Origin: Parapedobacter pyrenivorans_A
GTDB lineage: Bacteria; Bacteroidota; Bacteroidia; Sphingobacteriales; Sphingobacteriaceae
Assembly: GCF_041925275.1 (NCBI RefSeq)
Contig: NZ_JBHEUZ010000002.1
Span: forward strand, 310,001-374,000
Reading direction: 5' to 3'
Length of the DNA: 64,000 bases
Made by a program: the position numbers and the translations under genes. How positions within the stretch are numbered: position 1 is the first letter of the stretch; each line of letters opens with the position of its first letter. Positions 44,509-52,967 of this stretch are shown here, piece by piece. The notes under the pieces were generated by a model. It was not told the origin of the DNA. It did no database searches and saw nothing but the letters and a program-made list of their open reading frames with translations.

Positions 44509-46719
44509 ATGATAAGACAATATGTAATTGGTTTGGTGGGTGCACTTTCGGTTATGGGACTTGCCGTGTCATGCAATGGGCCGGTCAAGTCGCTCAAACG
44601 GGACGAAAACGGCAAAGTTATCGTCGATACGATGCCCTCACCCGCGTACCTGTCGCCGGCGGAAAGCATGGCGCAGATTTACTTGCAACCGGGATACCGG
44701 CTAGAATTGGTGGCAAGCGAGCCCATGATCCACGAGCCCGTGGCGATTGCGTGGGATGCCAATGGGCGGATGTTTGTTGCCGAGATGAACACCTACATGC
44801 AGGATGTGAACGGCACGGGTGAAATGCAACCGGTATGTTCGATCAAACGGCTGGAAGACACGGATGGGGACGGGAAGATGGACAAGGCCGTGGTCTTTAT
44901 CGACAAGTTGGTACTGCCCCGGATGATTCTCCCGCTGGACGATCGGTTGTTGGTGGCCGAGACGTTCGACAACAGCATTTATAGCTACCGCGATAGCGAC
45001 GGCGATGGCATAGCAGACGAGAAAGAAAAGGTTTTCGTCAATGACCGGCCGAATACCAACAACCTGGAACACCAACGGAGCGGCCTGGTATGGAATCTGG
45101 ACAACCGGCTTTACCTGACCGTTGAAAATGTGCGGTACCGTTATGACCAGGGTAAGCTGGTGGCTGAAGAGCTGGAAGAAAGCCCGGGCGGACAGTGGGG
45201 GCTGGCCAACGACGATTATGGCCGGTTATTCTATTCTGCAGCAGGTGCTGAAATCCCGGCGTTGGGTTTTCAGCAAAACCCCTACTACGGCCGCCTCGAT
45301 TTCAACGATCAGTACGACGACAAATTCAAGGCCGTATGGCCGGTGATTTCCACGCCCGACGTACAAGGTGGGCTGAACAGGCTCCGGCCGGACAGCACGT
45401 TGAACCATTTTACGGCATGCACCGGGCAATCGATTTTCCGGGGAACGTCATTGCCCGACGATATGGTTGGAGACCTGTTTATCTGCGAACCGGTCGGAAG
45501 GCTGATCAGGCGGGCCAAAATAACCAATACCGGAGGTAAGATCTCACTCACAAACGCATACGAGGAGGAAGAATTCATTGCGTCGTCCGATATGAATTTC
45601 AGACCCGTGAACACGCAGACCGGCCCCGACGGCAACCTCTACATCGTGGATATGTACCGCGGTATCATCCAGGAAAGCGAATGGACCAAAGAAGGAAGTT
45701 TCCTGCGGCCCAAAATCGTGGAACGCGGGCTGGACAAGAACATCGGCCGCGGCCGCATTTACCGACTGGTTTACGACGGGATGAAACCGGACACCACCCG
45801 TCCGAAAATGCTGGATGAAAAGCCGGCTCAGCTGGTCCAGTACCTGCAGTACCCGAACGGTTGGTGGCGGGACAATGCGCAGAAACTGCTGGTGCTGCGT
45901 GGCGATACCAGCGTGGGGGGCGATCTTCGGAAAATGGCCGTTTCGTCGCCAGGGCAATTGGCACGTATCCATGCCTTGTGGACATTGGACGGGCTGGGAA
46001 TATTGGACCGGGCGACGCTTACCGCCGCTTTGGGCGATAGCGATGCCAACGTTCGCAGAAATGCTGTATGGGTAGCTGATGGGGCTGTTTGGAAAAACGA
46101 CCAGGTGCTGTTCGATGCCCTGTATCAGCTGAAGGACGATCCGGATGCGGAAGTACGTTTCCAACTGGGACTCAACATGCGGTTTGATGGATCGGCACGG
46201 GCCAAAGGGCTGGTAGATGAGCTGTTGAGGGCGCATCCCGACGATATACTGGCTGTATCGCAGCAACGGTATGCAAACCGGTTGATGGAGCGGGCCAATG
46301 CGGAAAAAGAGGCCGCGTTGCTGGCCATCGAAGACCAGAAACGGGTGAAACGCGGAGCGACTATTTTTAAGGAATTTTGCGCATCGTGCCATGGCGCGGA
46401 TGGCAAGGGGCTGAACATCGGTGGCGGCGCAGCGGCTGCGCCGGTACTGGCGGGCAATGCCACGGTGAACGGTGATCCGAACAAGTTGATAAAAATCCTG
46501 TTGCACGGCCTTACCGGACCCATTGACGGGAAAACCTATACAAACATGATGCCGCCGTTGGGTACCAACGACGATGAATACATCGCGGCGGTATTGAGCT
46601 ATATCCGCAATGACCTGGGCAACAAGGCACCGGCTGTCCGGCCGGGCAGGGTGAAGCGCGTGCGAGAGCAGACAGCGGATAGAACGAAGCCTTGGACAAA
46701 GGAAGAGCTCGATGAGTAG
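44509..46719 (+). CDS. PVC-type propeller/HEAT/cytochrome c dehydrogenase-like lipoprotein (second copy)
   Basis: A 736-residue lipoprotein (MIRQYVIGLVGALSVMGLAVSC, lipobox AVSC) with a sugar-dehydrogenase-like propeller (QIYLQPGYRLELVASEPMIH, AIAWDANGRMFVAEMNTYM, DTDGDGKMDKAVVF, TGPDGNLYIVDMYRG), a HEAT-like section (about 440-600), and a C-terminal cytochrome c with C624-x-x-C627-H628 in FCASCHGADGKGL and a distal methionine in NMMPPLG. Compared with the protein at 37005 it is shorter and has a true class I cytochrome. It probably oxidises a sugar at the periplasmic face and passes electrons onward; substrate unknown. It ends the operon that starts at 39877. Confidence 0.9.
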   Translation: MIRQYVIGLVGALSVMGLAVSCNGPVKSLKRDENGKVIVDTMPSPAYLSPAESMAQIYLQPGYRLELVASEPMIHEPVAIAWDANGRMFVAEMNTYMQDVNGTGEMQPVCSIKRLEDTDGDGKMDKAVVFIDKLVLPRMILPLDDRLLVAETFDNSIYSYRDSDGDGIADEKEKVFVNDRPNTNNLEHQRSGLVWNLDNRLYLTVENVRYRYDQGKLVAEELEESPGGQWGLANDDYGRLFYSAAGAEIPALGFQQNPYYGRLDFNDQYDDKFKAVWPVISTPDVQGGLNRLRPDSTLNHFTACTGQSIFRGTSLPDDMVGDLFICEPVGRLIRRAKITNTGGKISLTNAYEEEEFIASSDMNFRPVNTQTGPDGNLYIVDMYRGIIQESEWTKEGSFLRPKIVERGLDKNIGRGRIYRLVYDGMKPDTTRPKMLDEKPAQLVQYLQYPNGWWRDNAQKLLVLRGDTSVGGDLRKMAVSSPGQLARIHALWTLDGLGILDRATLTAALGDSDANVRRNAVWVADGAVWKNDQVLFDALYQLKDDPDAEVRFQLGLNMRFDGSARAKGLVDELLRAHPDDILAVSQQRYANRLMERANAEKEAALLAIEDQKRVKRGATIFKEFCASCHGADGKGLNIGGGAAAAPVLAGNATVNGDPNKLIKILLHGLTGPIDGKTYTNMMPPLGTNDDEYIAAVLSYIRNDLGNKAPAVRPGRVKRVREQTADRTKPWTKEELDE

Positions 46720-46758
46720 CGGATGCCAGGTTAGATAGCGTTACCATGCCATGAGGCC

Positions 46759-46789
46759 ATTGCATATTGGTTTAAATTACCTAATTTTG
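46759..46789 (+). promoter_or_regulatory. Probable promoter of the SARP-like regulator gene
   Basis: ATTG (46759-46762), 19 bp, then TAATTTTG (46782-46789) agrees with the Bacteroidota -33 TTTG / -7 TAnnTTTG arrangement. It lies in the 165-bp gap before the regulator gene. It lacks the 11-bp-phased GTTAAT repeats, so the regulator does not obviously control its own gene. Confidence 0.5.
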
Positions 46790-46884
46790 GGTGGCTAATG
46801 CGACATTCATCCACAGACCGAATGAATGGAGATTTGGTATATGGATGAATTTGGATGTGCTGCATTTATAAATCTATTGGTTAG

Positions 46885-49434
46885 GTGTTGAAATCGTGGA
46901 CCTTTCATGTTTTTTGGTGTATCCTAGGATATATGGTGACGTCTCCCATACACCTGAGTGCACAGTATGGATTGGGTTTCGCGGGGCATGAAGCCGTTTT
47001 AGACCAACGGACGGGATTGGATGTAAGCAGCGGCAAGCAAATTTGTTTTGACGGTGAAGCCGAGTTGTCATTTGAGCTCTCCTTCATGCCGAACCGAACC
47101 GATTATTTCGGTTACGTGGTGCGCATCATCGCCAATGATAAGACCAATATCGATTTATTATACGATCGCCTGGACAATGTGGAAAAGCATTTTAAAATCG
47201 TACTGGGTGATAAGTTTTCCAATATTGCCTTTAACATCGATTCCAGTAAGCTTTTTAAGGAATGGGTGCGCATTGCGATCAAGTTGGATGCGAAGTCGGG
47301 CCTGCTGACGGTAACATGTGGCGACAATGTTTATACCGGGAAATTGGCCATCGGCACGCAAAGCTGTTTGAAGGTCCTTTTTGGGTATAACGACTACAAA
47401 ACATTTAAGACCACCGATGTGCCGGCGATGAAGATACGGAATGTTCAGATCCGGAAAGGGAAACGCTTGGCGCACCATTGGCCGCTGGATGAAGAGGAAG
47501 GTAAGGAAATAGCCGACGTGGTCGGGCGGATGACCGCTTCGGCCATCAATCCGCAATGGATCAAGCGATCGCATTACGAATGGGGATTGCTCGCGGATGT
47601 CAAGATCAGCGGGAGGGCCAGCACGGCATTCGACCCCCGTGCAGAAAGCGTATTCATCGTGGGACGGGACTCCCTGATGCGTATCCATGTGCCCACGGGC
47701 GAACGCACTGTTTTCAAGTATCAATCGGGGCCGTTACTATTGATCAATGGGAGCCAGTCTTTTTTCGACACGTTGACCAATCGATTGCTGAACATATGCA
47801 TCGACCAGCAAACGGTATCGGTCTTTGACTTTCAATCCCTGCGTTGGTCGGAAAACTTTACGTACCCGGGGGAGGGTACCAGCTACCTCCATTTTAACAA
47901 ATTTCAGTCGCCGATTGATAGCGGCCTGTACTTTATCGGCGGGTACGGGCATTTTCTCTTCAAAAACGACATTCACCGGTATGGACCCAACGGGCAATGG
48001 GATTTGCTTACAACGGGTGGTGACCCGCTGACTCCCCGATACCTCGCCGCAGTGGGTGCTACCCCGGATGGGGCCTATATTTTGGGGGGATATGGGAGTG
48101 TTTCCGGCCAGCAAATGCTCAATCCAAAGCATATTTACGATTTGGTTTTCTTCGATGTCAAAAATAAAACGCTCGCAAAAATCTACGAGTTTGATGCGGG
48201 CGAAGAGGGGTTTGCATGGGCAAACTCATTGATTATAGACGAGAAAAGCAATCAATTTTATGGGCTGGTATTTCCGAAGAATAGATACCATTCGAATTTG
48301 CAATTGGTGGCGGGCTCGTTGACCAAGCCCGGTTTAACGGAGTTGGCGGCCCCTATCCCGTATTTTTTCTACGATATCCAATCATTTTCCGACCTGTTTT
48401 ATTGTCCGGGCAGCAAGCGTTTTGGGGCCGCTACGTTATTGTATAGCGAGCAAGAGGAAACCACCGCAGTTAAGATGTATGCACTGTCTAGCCCGCCGCT
48501 TCCGTACGATGCCGTGGGTGGCCCCCCGGGGCGAACGCGGAAAACATGGAATTTACTTTATATCGGTTTGGGTGCCGTAGGGCTGCTGGGCGTATGGGTT
48601 CTTTTAAGGAAATGGAATTTAAAGAACAGGCGCGTCCCCGTTGGCACGCAATCGGCTACCGGGTATAAAGAAGATCGGCCACGTCATCCTGTTGTGCCCG
48701 AACAACAGCCAGATAAGCGCAGCATCTTTCTTTTTGGCGGGGATTTGCAGCTTTTTGACTCGGAGGGGGCAGATATGACGCGTAGTTTCACCCCGCTTAT
48801 CAAAGAATTATTCTTGGTCATATTGCTCCATACGCTTCGGCGGGGGCGGGGCATCAGCTCGGAAAAACTGACCGAACAATTCTGGTTTGATAAATCTGCC
48901 GAGAGTGCCCGCAACAACCGATCGGTCAACATTGCCAAGATCAATGCCATATTAGAGCGGCTGGGGAGCGCGAAGATCTCCAAGGAAACCGGCTATTGGA
49001 AATTCCAGGCAGACGATGATAGCTACATCGACTATAAGAATTACCTGGCCATCGTGACCAACAAAGACATGTTGAACAAGGAGCGCATCCAAGAGCTGTC
49101 GGCCATTGTGCAACGGGGTGGGTTCCTTTCGGAAACGGATTACGAATGGCTCGACACCTTCAAGGGGGAAGTATCCATCCAGGTGATCAATACCTACATG
49201 CGCTTTGCAGAACATGTGAAGATTACGGAAGATCCGGAGTTTATGGTTGAGCTGGCCAATAATATCTTCTATTTTGATCCTGTCCACGAAGAAGCGATGA
49301 CAATCAAATGCAAGGCATTGGCATATATGGGCAACCATTCATTGGCTACGCAAACCTTTGAGAACTTCTGCAACGAATACCGCCATATTTATGGGGAAGA
49401 ATTTGGGAAAGACTACCGGACGATACTTTCATAG
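46885..49434 (+). CDS. Membrane-anchored SARP-like transcription regulator with LamG/propeller ectodomain
   Basis: An 849-residue one-component regulator spanning the inner membrane. A signal sequence (FHVFWCILGYMVTSPIHLSA) precedes a LamG-like beta-sandwich (about 30-225, closing HHWPLDEEEG) and a Kelch-like propeller (about 230-545, e.g. LYFIGGYGHFLFKNDIHRYG, AYILGGYGSVSG). One membrane helix (about 556-575, LLYIGLGAVGLLGVWVLL) leads to the cytoplasm. Residues about 611-710 are a SARP/OmpR-type winged helix (FGGDLQLFDSEGADMTRSF, RGISSEKLTEQFWFDKSAES, ARNNRSVNIAKINAILERLG) and 710-849 are helical, like a bacterial transcriptional activator domain. No kinase or receiver is present. Start is GTG 46885 or TTG 46888. 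Three nearby promoters carry SARP-type 11-bp direct repeats. Function is inferred from architecture. Confidence 0.85.
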   Translation: MLKSWTFHVFWCILGYMVTSPIHLSAQYGLGFAGHEAVLDQRTGLDVSSGKQICFDGEAELSFELSFMPNRTDYFGYVVRIIANDKTNIDLLYDRLDNVEKHFKIVLGDKFSNIAFNIDSSKLFKEWVRIAIKLDAKSGLLTVTCGDNVYTGKLAIGTQSCLKVLFGYNDYKTFKTTDVPAMKIRNVQIRKGKRLAHHWPLDEEEGKEIADVVGRMTASAINPQWIKRSHYEWGLLADVKISGRASTAFDPRAESVFIVGRDSLMRIHVPTGERTVFKYQSGPLLLINGSQSFFDTLTNRLLNICIDQQTVSVFDFQSLRWSENFTYPGEGTSYLHFNKFQSPIDSGLYFIGGYGHFLFKNDIHRYGPNGQWDLLTTGGDPLTPRYLAAVGATPDGAYILGGYGSVSGQQMLNPKHIYDLVFFDVKNKTLAKIYEFDAGEEGFAWANSLIIDEKSNQFYGLVFPKNRYHSNLQLVAGSLTKPGLTELAAPIPYFFYDIQSFSDLFYCPGSKRFGAATLLYSEQEETTAVKMYALSSPPLPYDAVGGPPGRTRKTWNLLYIGLGAVGLLGVWVLLRKWNLKNRRVPVGTQSATGYKEDRPRHPVVPEQQPDKRSIFLFGGDLQLFDSEGADMTRSFTPLIKELFLVILLHTLRRGRGISSEKLTEQFWFDKSAESARNNRSVNIAKINAILERLGSAKISKETGYWKFQADDDSYIDYKNYLAIVTNKDMLNKERIQELSAIVQRGGFLSETDYEWLDTFKGEVSIQVINTYMRFAEHVKITEDPEFMVELANNIFYFDPVHEEAMTIKCKALAYMGNHSLATQTFENFCNEYRHIYGEEFGKDYRTILS

Positions 49435-49634
49435 CCTTTTCGCTTAGTGCCTCATCTAATCTCTAGCTGAATCGGGGAAAGACATCGGTATGGCCTCGCT
49501 GTTCGCGGCGAGAGCCGAATTACCATCATCTCGTAATCCAATAGCATCGTTAACAATAAAGTTGCGTCGCCTGTGTTGTTTTATGTTGATTGATAACCAG
49601 TGCGTTACGTCTTTTTTTTGTCGTTCTGTTGAAT
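49435..49634. other. Intergenic region between regulator and PQQ dehydrogenase operon
   Basis: The left part of a 343-bp gap. A short hairpin CTCGC...GCGAG lies near 49497-49514, and a T run at 49611-49619. No gene is visible on either strand. The right part of the gap holds operator/promoter B and an approximately 90-nt 5' leader. Confidence 0.45.
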
Positions 49635-49680
49635 GTTAATGGTTTGTTAATAGTTTATTATGGCTGTTCGATTAATCTTG
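49635..49680 (+). promoter_or_regulatory. Operator/promoter B: three 11-bp-phased GTTAAT repeats plus -7-like box
   Basis: GTTAATG (49635), GTTAATA (49646) and ATTATGG (49657) are spaced exactly 11 bp. Nine base pairs after the third is TAATCTTG (49673-49680), one mismatch from TAnnTTTG. The third repeat and the CTTG ending of the -7 box are almost the same as in operator C. The promoter would drive the PQQ dehydrogenase, isomerase and FG-GAP genes with a leader of about 85 nt. Confidence 0.7.
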
Positions 49681-49777
49681 ACTGGAATTTTTGACGGCTC
49701 CCTTGGCTCCTCGATTTGGCGCCGTCGATTTAATAATGGAGCGTTTAGTTTTAACCAATTGTAACCGAATGGCAACC

Positions 49778-52039
49778 ATGCATAGAACGGCAGTTTTTGG
49801 AATTTTATTTATCGCGTTGTGCGGGTCGTGTGGTCCGGAGGGGGGTACACGATACAAAGAATGGAGTGACTATGGCGGAGGACCCGACCAGTCCAAATAT
49901 GTAGACCACACGCAGATTACCAGAGAGAATGTGGATCAATTGGAAGTTGCGTTCGTCTATCCGACGGGCGACCAAGTAAATTACCGCTTCAACCCGGTCA
50001 TCGTTGATGGTGTGATGTATGTGCTGGCAAAAAACAATTCCCTCGTTGCGATCGATGCTGCCACGGGAGAGGAGCTTTGGATACATACCAACCTGCGGGG
50101 AATCATACAGAGAGGTGTCAATTTCTGGCAAAGCGAAGACAAGAAGGAGAAACGGCTATTGATTTGCTTGAACAATACGTTGCAGGCGATTGATGCGAAT
50201 ACCGGCAAATCGATCATGTCATTTGGCAACGGTGGGTATGTCGATCTCAAGCAGGGGTTGGGCCGGGATCCGGCAACCTTCGGTCGGGCTACATCTACCA
50301 CCCCCGGTAAGGTCTTCGAAGACTTGATCATACTTGGATCGGCTCCCGGCGAAAATCTGTTCTCCGGACCGGGCCATCTGCGTGCCTACAATGTGATTAC
50401 AGGTGAACTGGTATGGGTATTCCACACCATTCCGCATCCCGGTGAATATGGTTATGATACCTGGCCGGAAGAAGCCTATAAGTACGTAGGCGGCACCAAC
50501 ACATGGGGTGAAATTTCGGTAGATAAAGACCGGGGCATTGCTTATTTTCCGATTGGATCGCCGACGTATGACTATGACGGTGCGGATAGGCCCGGAAGCA
50601 ATCTGTTTGGCAATTGCATCCTGGCGCTGGATGCGCGTACGGGCGAAAGGCTGTGGCATTTCCAGACGGTTCACCATGATATCTGGGACTATGACCTGAC
50701 AGCGGCTCCCCAATTGATTACCGTTGACCACGACGGCGAAAAAATAGATGCGGTGGCGGTTGCCTCCAAACACGGATTTCTCTTTGTTTTTGACCGGGTA
50801 ACGGGTGAGCCCCTGTGGCCCATCGAAGAGCGGCCGGTGCCAGCGAGTGACATGCCGAATGAACAGGCATGGCCCACACAGCCGTTTCCGACCGTGGTGC
50901 CGCCGTTCAACCGCCAGTTGGTTACCGCCGATGACATCAATCCGTATTTTCCGCCAGCCGATAAGGCAAAATGGACGGCACGGGTAACTGCCGCAAAGAA
51001 GGGACTTTTCCACCCGCTTTCAGACCAATACGAGGTGGTCACCAATCCCGGCGCGGTGGGCGGTGCAAACTTCGGCAATACGGCAGCGGATCCCCGAAAT
51101 GGGATTGTCTACGTGCAGACCCAAGAACTGGTCAATTTTTACCGATTAAAAAAGAGGGAGGCGTCTCCACAACGATTCGGGGCAGGGCGAAATTCGGGCG
51201 ACACACCCGAAGCGTTCGCACGGGGGAAGGCCCTGTATGCACAACATTGCCAAGCATGCCACGGCGAGAATCGGGCCGGCATAGACGGTTTGGGCACCAC
51301 GTTGGTGAATTTAAGCATAAAAGTAAATGCCGCGGCCTTTAGCGGTATTGTGGCAGTAGGCAAAGGGCGGATGCCAGGCTTGCCCCACCTCACTGCCACG
51401 GAGGTTGCGGCCATCTACACCTACCTTACTCCCGAAGCACAGCGGGGGGGCGGAGGGCGCGGAAATAGGGACGATGATACAGTCGAACTCCCTGAGGGAC
51501 CTGTGGTGGCATCGGGCGGTGTGCCCGTCGATCTCCCACCGTCCGGTGGACAACGGATGACAGACTACCCCGGCACATATACCGGCCCCCGGTCTGAATA
51601 TGTCGAAACCAACAATTGGGGGCTCGGCGTGCCTAATTTACTGACGCCCCCTTGGTCGCTCATAGTCGCCTATGATCTGAATGAGGGAAAAATCAAATGG
51701 AAAATCCCGCTGGGAAATGACGACAGCATACCGGACAGTGAAAACCTGAGCATGCCCAATGGCTCGCAAGGCAAGGGGATGGTGGTCACTTCAACGGGCT
51801 TGCTGTTTTCCACGTGTTTGGATGGGCGGGTGTATGCCTACAATACGGATGATGGAAGCATGCTCTGGTCTACAGATTTGGGCAGGAACAATCCGGGCGG
51901 GCTTCCTGCCATGTATGAAGTGGGCGGCAGGCAATACCTGGTGGTCTGTTCGGTCGGTAGTTTGAAAGACAAATCGAAAGAAGAATCCGACGTACCCAAA
52001 GGGTATATCGTATATGCATTACCCAAAAAAGAGAAATAA
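49778..52039 (+). CDS. PQQ-dependent quinoprotein dehydrogenase with internal cytochrome c domain
   Basis: A 753-residue lipoprotein (MHRTAVFGILFIALCGSC, lipobox CGSC). The eight-bladed quinoprotein propeller is typical: WSDYGGGPDQSKYVDHTQIT, VAIDAATGEELW tryptophan-docking repeats, and the PQQ-site motif FQTVHHDIWDYDLTAAPQL near residue 298. Between two late blades a cytochrome c is inserted, C491-x-x-C494-H495 in HCQACHGENRAGIDGLG with distal methionine in GRMPGLP. It would oxidise a sugar or polyol in the periplasm and pass electrons through its own haem. A glycine/proline-rich linker (about 565-600) precedes the last blades. Start could be ATG 49769. Its stop overlaps the next start (TAATG), so translation is coupled. 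Confidence 0.92.
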   Translation: MHRTAVFGILFIALCGSCGPEGGTRYKEWSDYGGGPDQSKYVDHTQITRENVDQLEVAFVYPTGDQVNYRFNPVIVDGVMYVLAKNNSLVAIDAATGEELWIHTNLRGIIQRGVNFWQSEDKKEKRLLICLNNTLQAIDANTGKSIMSFGNGGYVDLKQGLGRDPATFGRATSTTPGKVFEDLIILGSAPGENLFSGPGHLRAYNVITGELVWVFHTIPHPGEYGYDTWPEEAYKYVGGTNTWGEISVDKDRGIAYFPIGSPTYDYDGADRPGSNLFGNCILALDARTGERLWHFQTVHHDIWDYDLTAAPQLITVDHDGEKIDAVAVASKHGFLFVFDRVTGEPLWPIEERPVPASDMPNEQAWPTQPFPTVVPPFNRQLVTADDINPYFPPADKAKWTARVTAAKKGLFHPLSDQYEVVTNPGAVGGANFGNTAADPRNGIVYVQTQELVNFYRLKKREASPQRFGAGRNSGDTPEAFARGKALYAQHCQACHGENRAGIDGLGTTLVNLSIKVNAAAFSGIVAVGKGRMPGLPHLTATEVAAIYTYLTPEAQRGGGGRGNRDDDTVELPEGPVVASGGVPVDLPPSGGQRMTDYPGTYTGPRSEYVETNNWGLGVPNLLTPPWSLIVAYDLNEGKIKWKIPLGNDDSIPDSENLSMPNGSQGKGMVVTSTGLLFSTCLDGRVYAYNTDDGSMLWSTDLGRNNPGGLPAMYEVGGRQYLVVCSVGSLKDKSKEESDVPKGYIVYALPKKEK

Positions 52040-52953
52040 TGATGGATAGAAAAGCATTTATTTTCAGAACCGGAGGAATCGTCTTATCGGCATGGGTATC
52101 GCCTACGTTGGGTAAGATTGGATTACCTACGTCCAAGATGGATCGTATTGCCCTAGGTACATTGCTCTTCAGGTATCGGTTCCAACGTACGAAACCCAAG
52201 CAATGGGATACGATCAAAGACGAATTAACCTTATTGGATGTCCCCGAACACCATCGCGATAAATTCGGCATCCGCAAAATCGAATTCTGGAATGAACATT
52301 TCGAATCGCTGGAGCCGGATTACCTGGCTAGGTTGCGTGATAAGATCAGGTCGGCTAAGGCAGAGCTGCTGAATATACAGATTGACCGGATTTCCTATAA
52401 CCTCGCCGCCACAGACGAGGCCGAACGGCGGCAGAGCATCACGGACGTGAAAAAATGGATGGATGCCGCGTCTTTTCTGGGGTCGAAGTGCGTGCGGATA
52501 AATCCGGGCTCGCCAAAGGGCGCCGTCGAAAAAAGCATCGAATCGCTCACGGAGTTGAATCGCTATGCGAAGCGTAAAAAACTGGCCATCATTACGGCCA
52601 ACCATTTCGGGATAGAGATGGACGCGGATAAACATGTACAGATTGTCCGGGGATCGGGGGTGTATACCGAACCCGACTTCGGCAATTACATTCCCCAATA
52701 CACGGAGGAAGTCATGATGGAGTCCCTCTCCAAGATACTGCCGTATGCCCGTGTGGTTTCTGCAAAAATGGTAGACTTCAATGATCTGATGGAGCATACC
52801 TCCTACGATTTCGATCGGTGTATCCAATTGGCCGAAAACGCGGGGTTCAAAGGCACCTATGTCATTGCACAGTGGAGCGGCAAATTCCAGGACATCGATT
52901 ATGACAACGTGGCCAGGTGGGGAATCGAGCATGTAACGAACCATATCAAATAA
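52039..52953 (+). CDS. Sugar phosphate isomerase/epimerase-like TIM-barrel protein
   Basis: A 304-residue xylose-isomerase-like TIM barrel (AP endonuclease 2 superfamily): FGIRKIEFWNEHF, WMDAASFLGSKCVRINPGSP, YAKRKKLAIITANHFGIEMD, and GFKGTYVIAQWSG. The N-terminus MMDRKAFIFRTGGIVLSAWV resembles a signal or Tat-like anchor with one arginine. Members of this superfamily include 3-keto-glycoside lyases and isomerases, so in this dehydrogenase operon it may act on an oxidised sugar. It overlaps the PQQ gene by one base and is 14 bp before the FG-GAP gene. The exact reaction is not determined. Confidence 0.82.
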   Translation: MMDRKAFIFRTGGIVLSAWVSPTLGKIGLPTSKMDRIALGTLLFRYRFQRTKPKQWDTIKDELTLLDVPEHHRDKFGIRKIEFWNEHFESLEPDYLARLRDKIRSAKAELLNIQIDRISYNLAATDEAERRQSITDVKKWMDAASFLGSKCVRINPGSPKGAVEKSIESLTELNRYAKRKKLAIITANHFGIEMDADKHVQIVRGSGVYTEPDFGNYIPQYTEEVMMESLSKILPYARVVSAKMVDFNDLMEHTSYDFDRCIQLAENAGFKGTYVIAQWSGKFQDIDYDNVARWGIEHVTNHIK

Positions 52954-52967
52954 CAGGGGGACTGACG

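Noticed and set aside
45544..46506. Minus-strand open frame (320 codons) opposite the second PVC-type dehydrogenase
   Set aside because: Antisense shadow without recognisable motifs or a promoter; the plus-strand protein has clear domains and a haem site.
46730..46746. GTTAGAT and GTTACCA near the regulator promoter as an autoregulatory operator
   Set aside because: Spacing is 10 bp, only two weak copies, and they lie too far from the -7 element at 46782.
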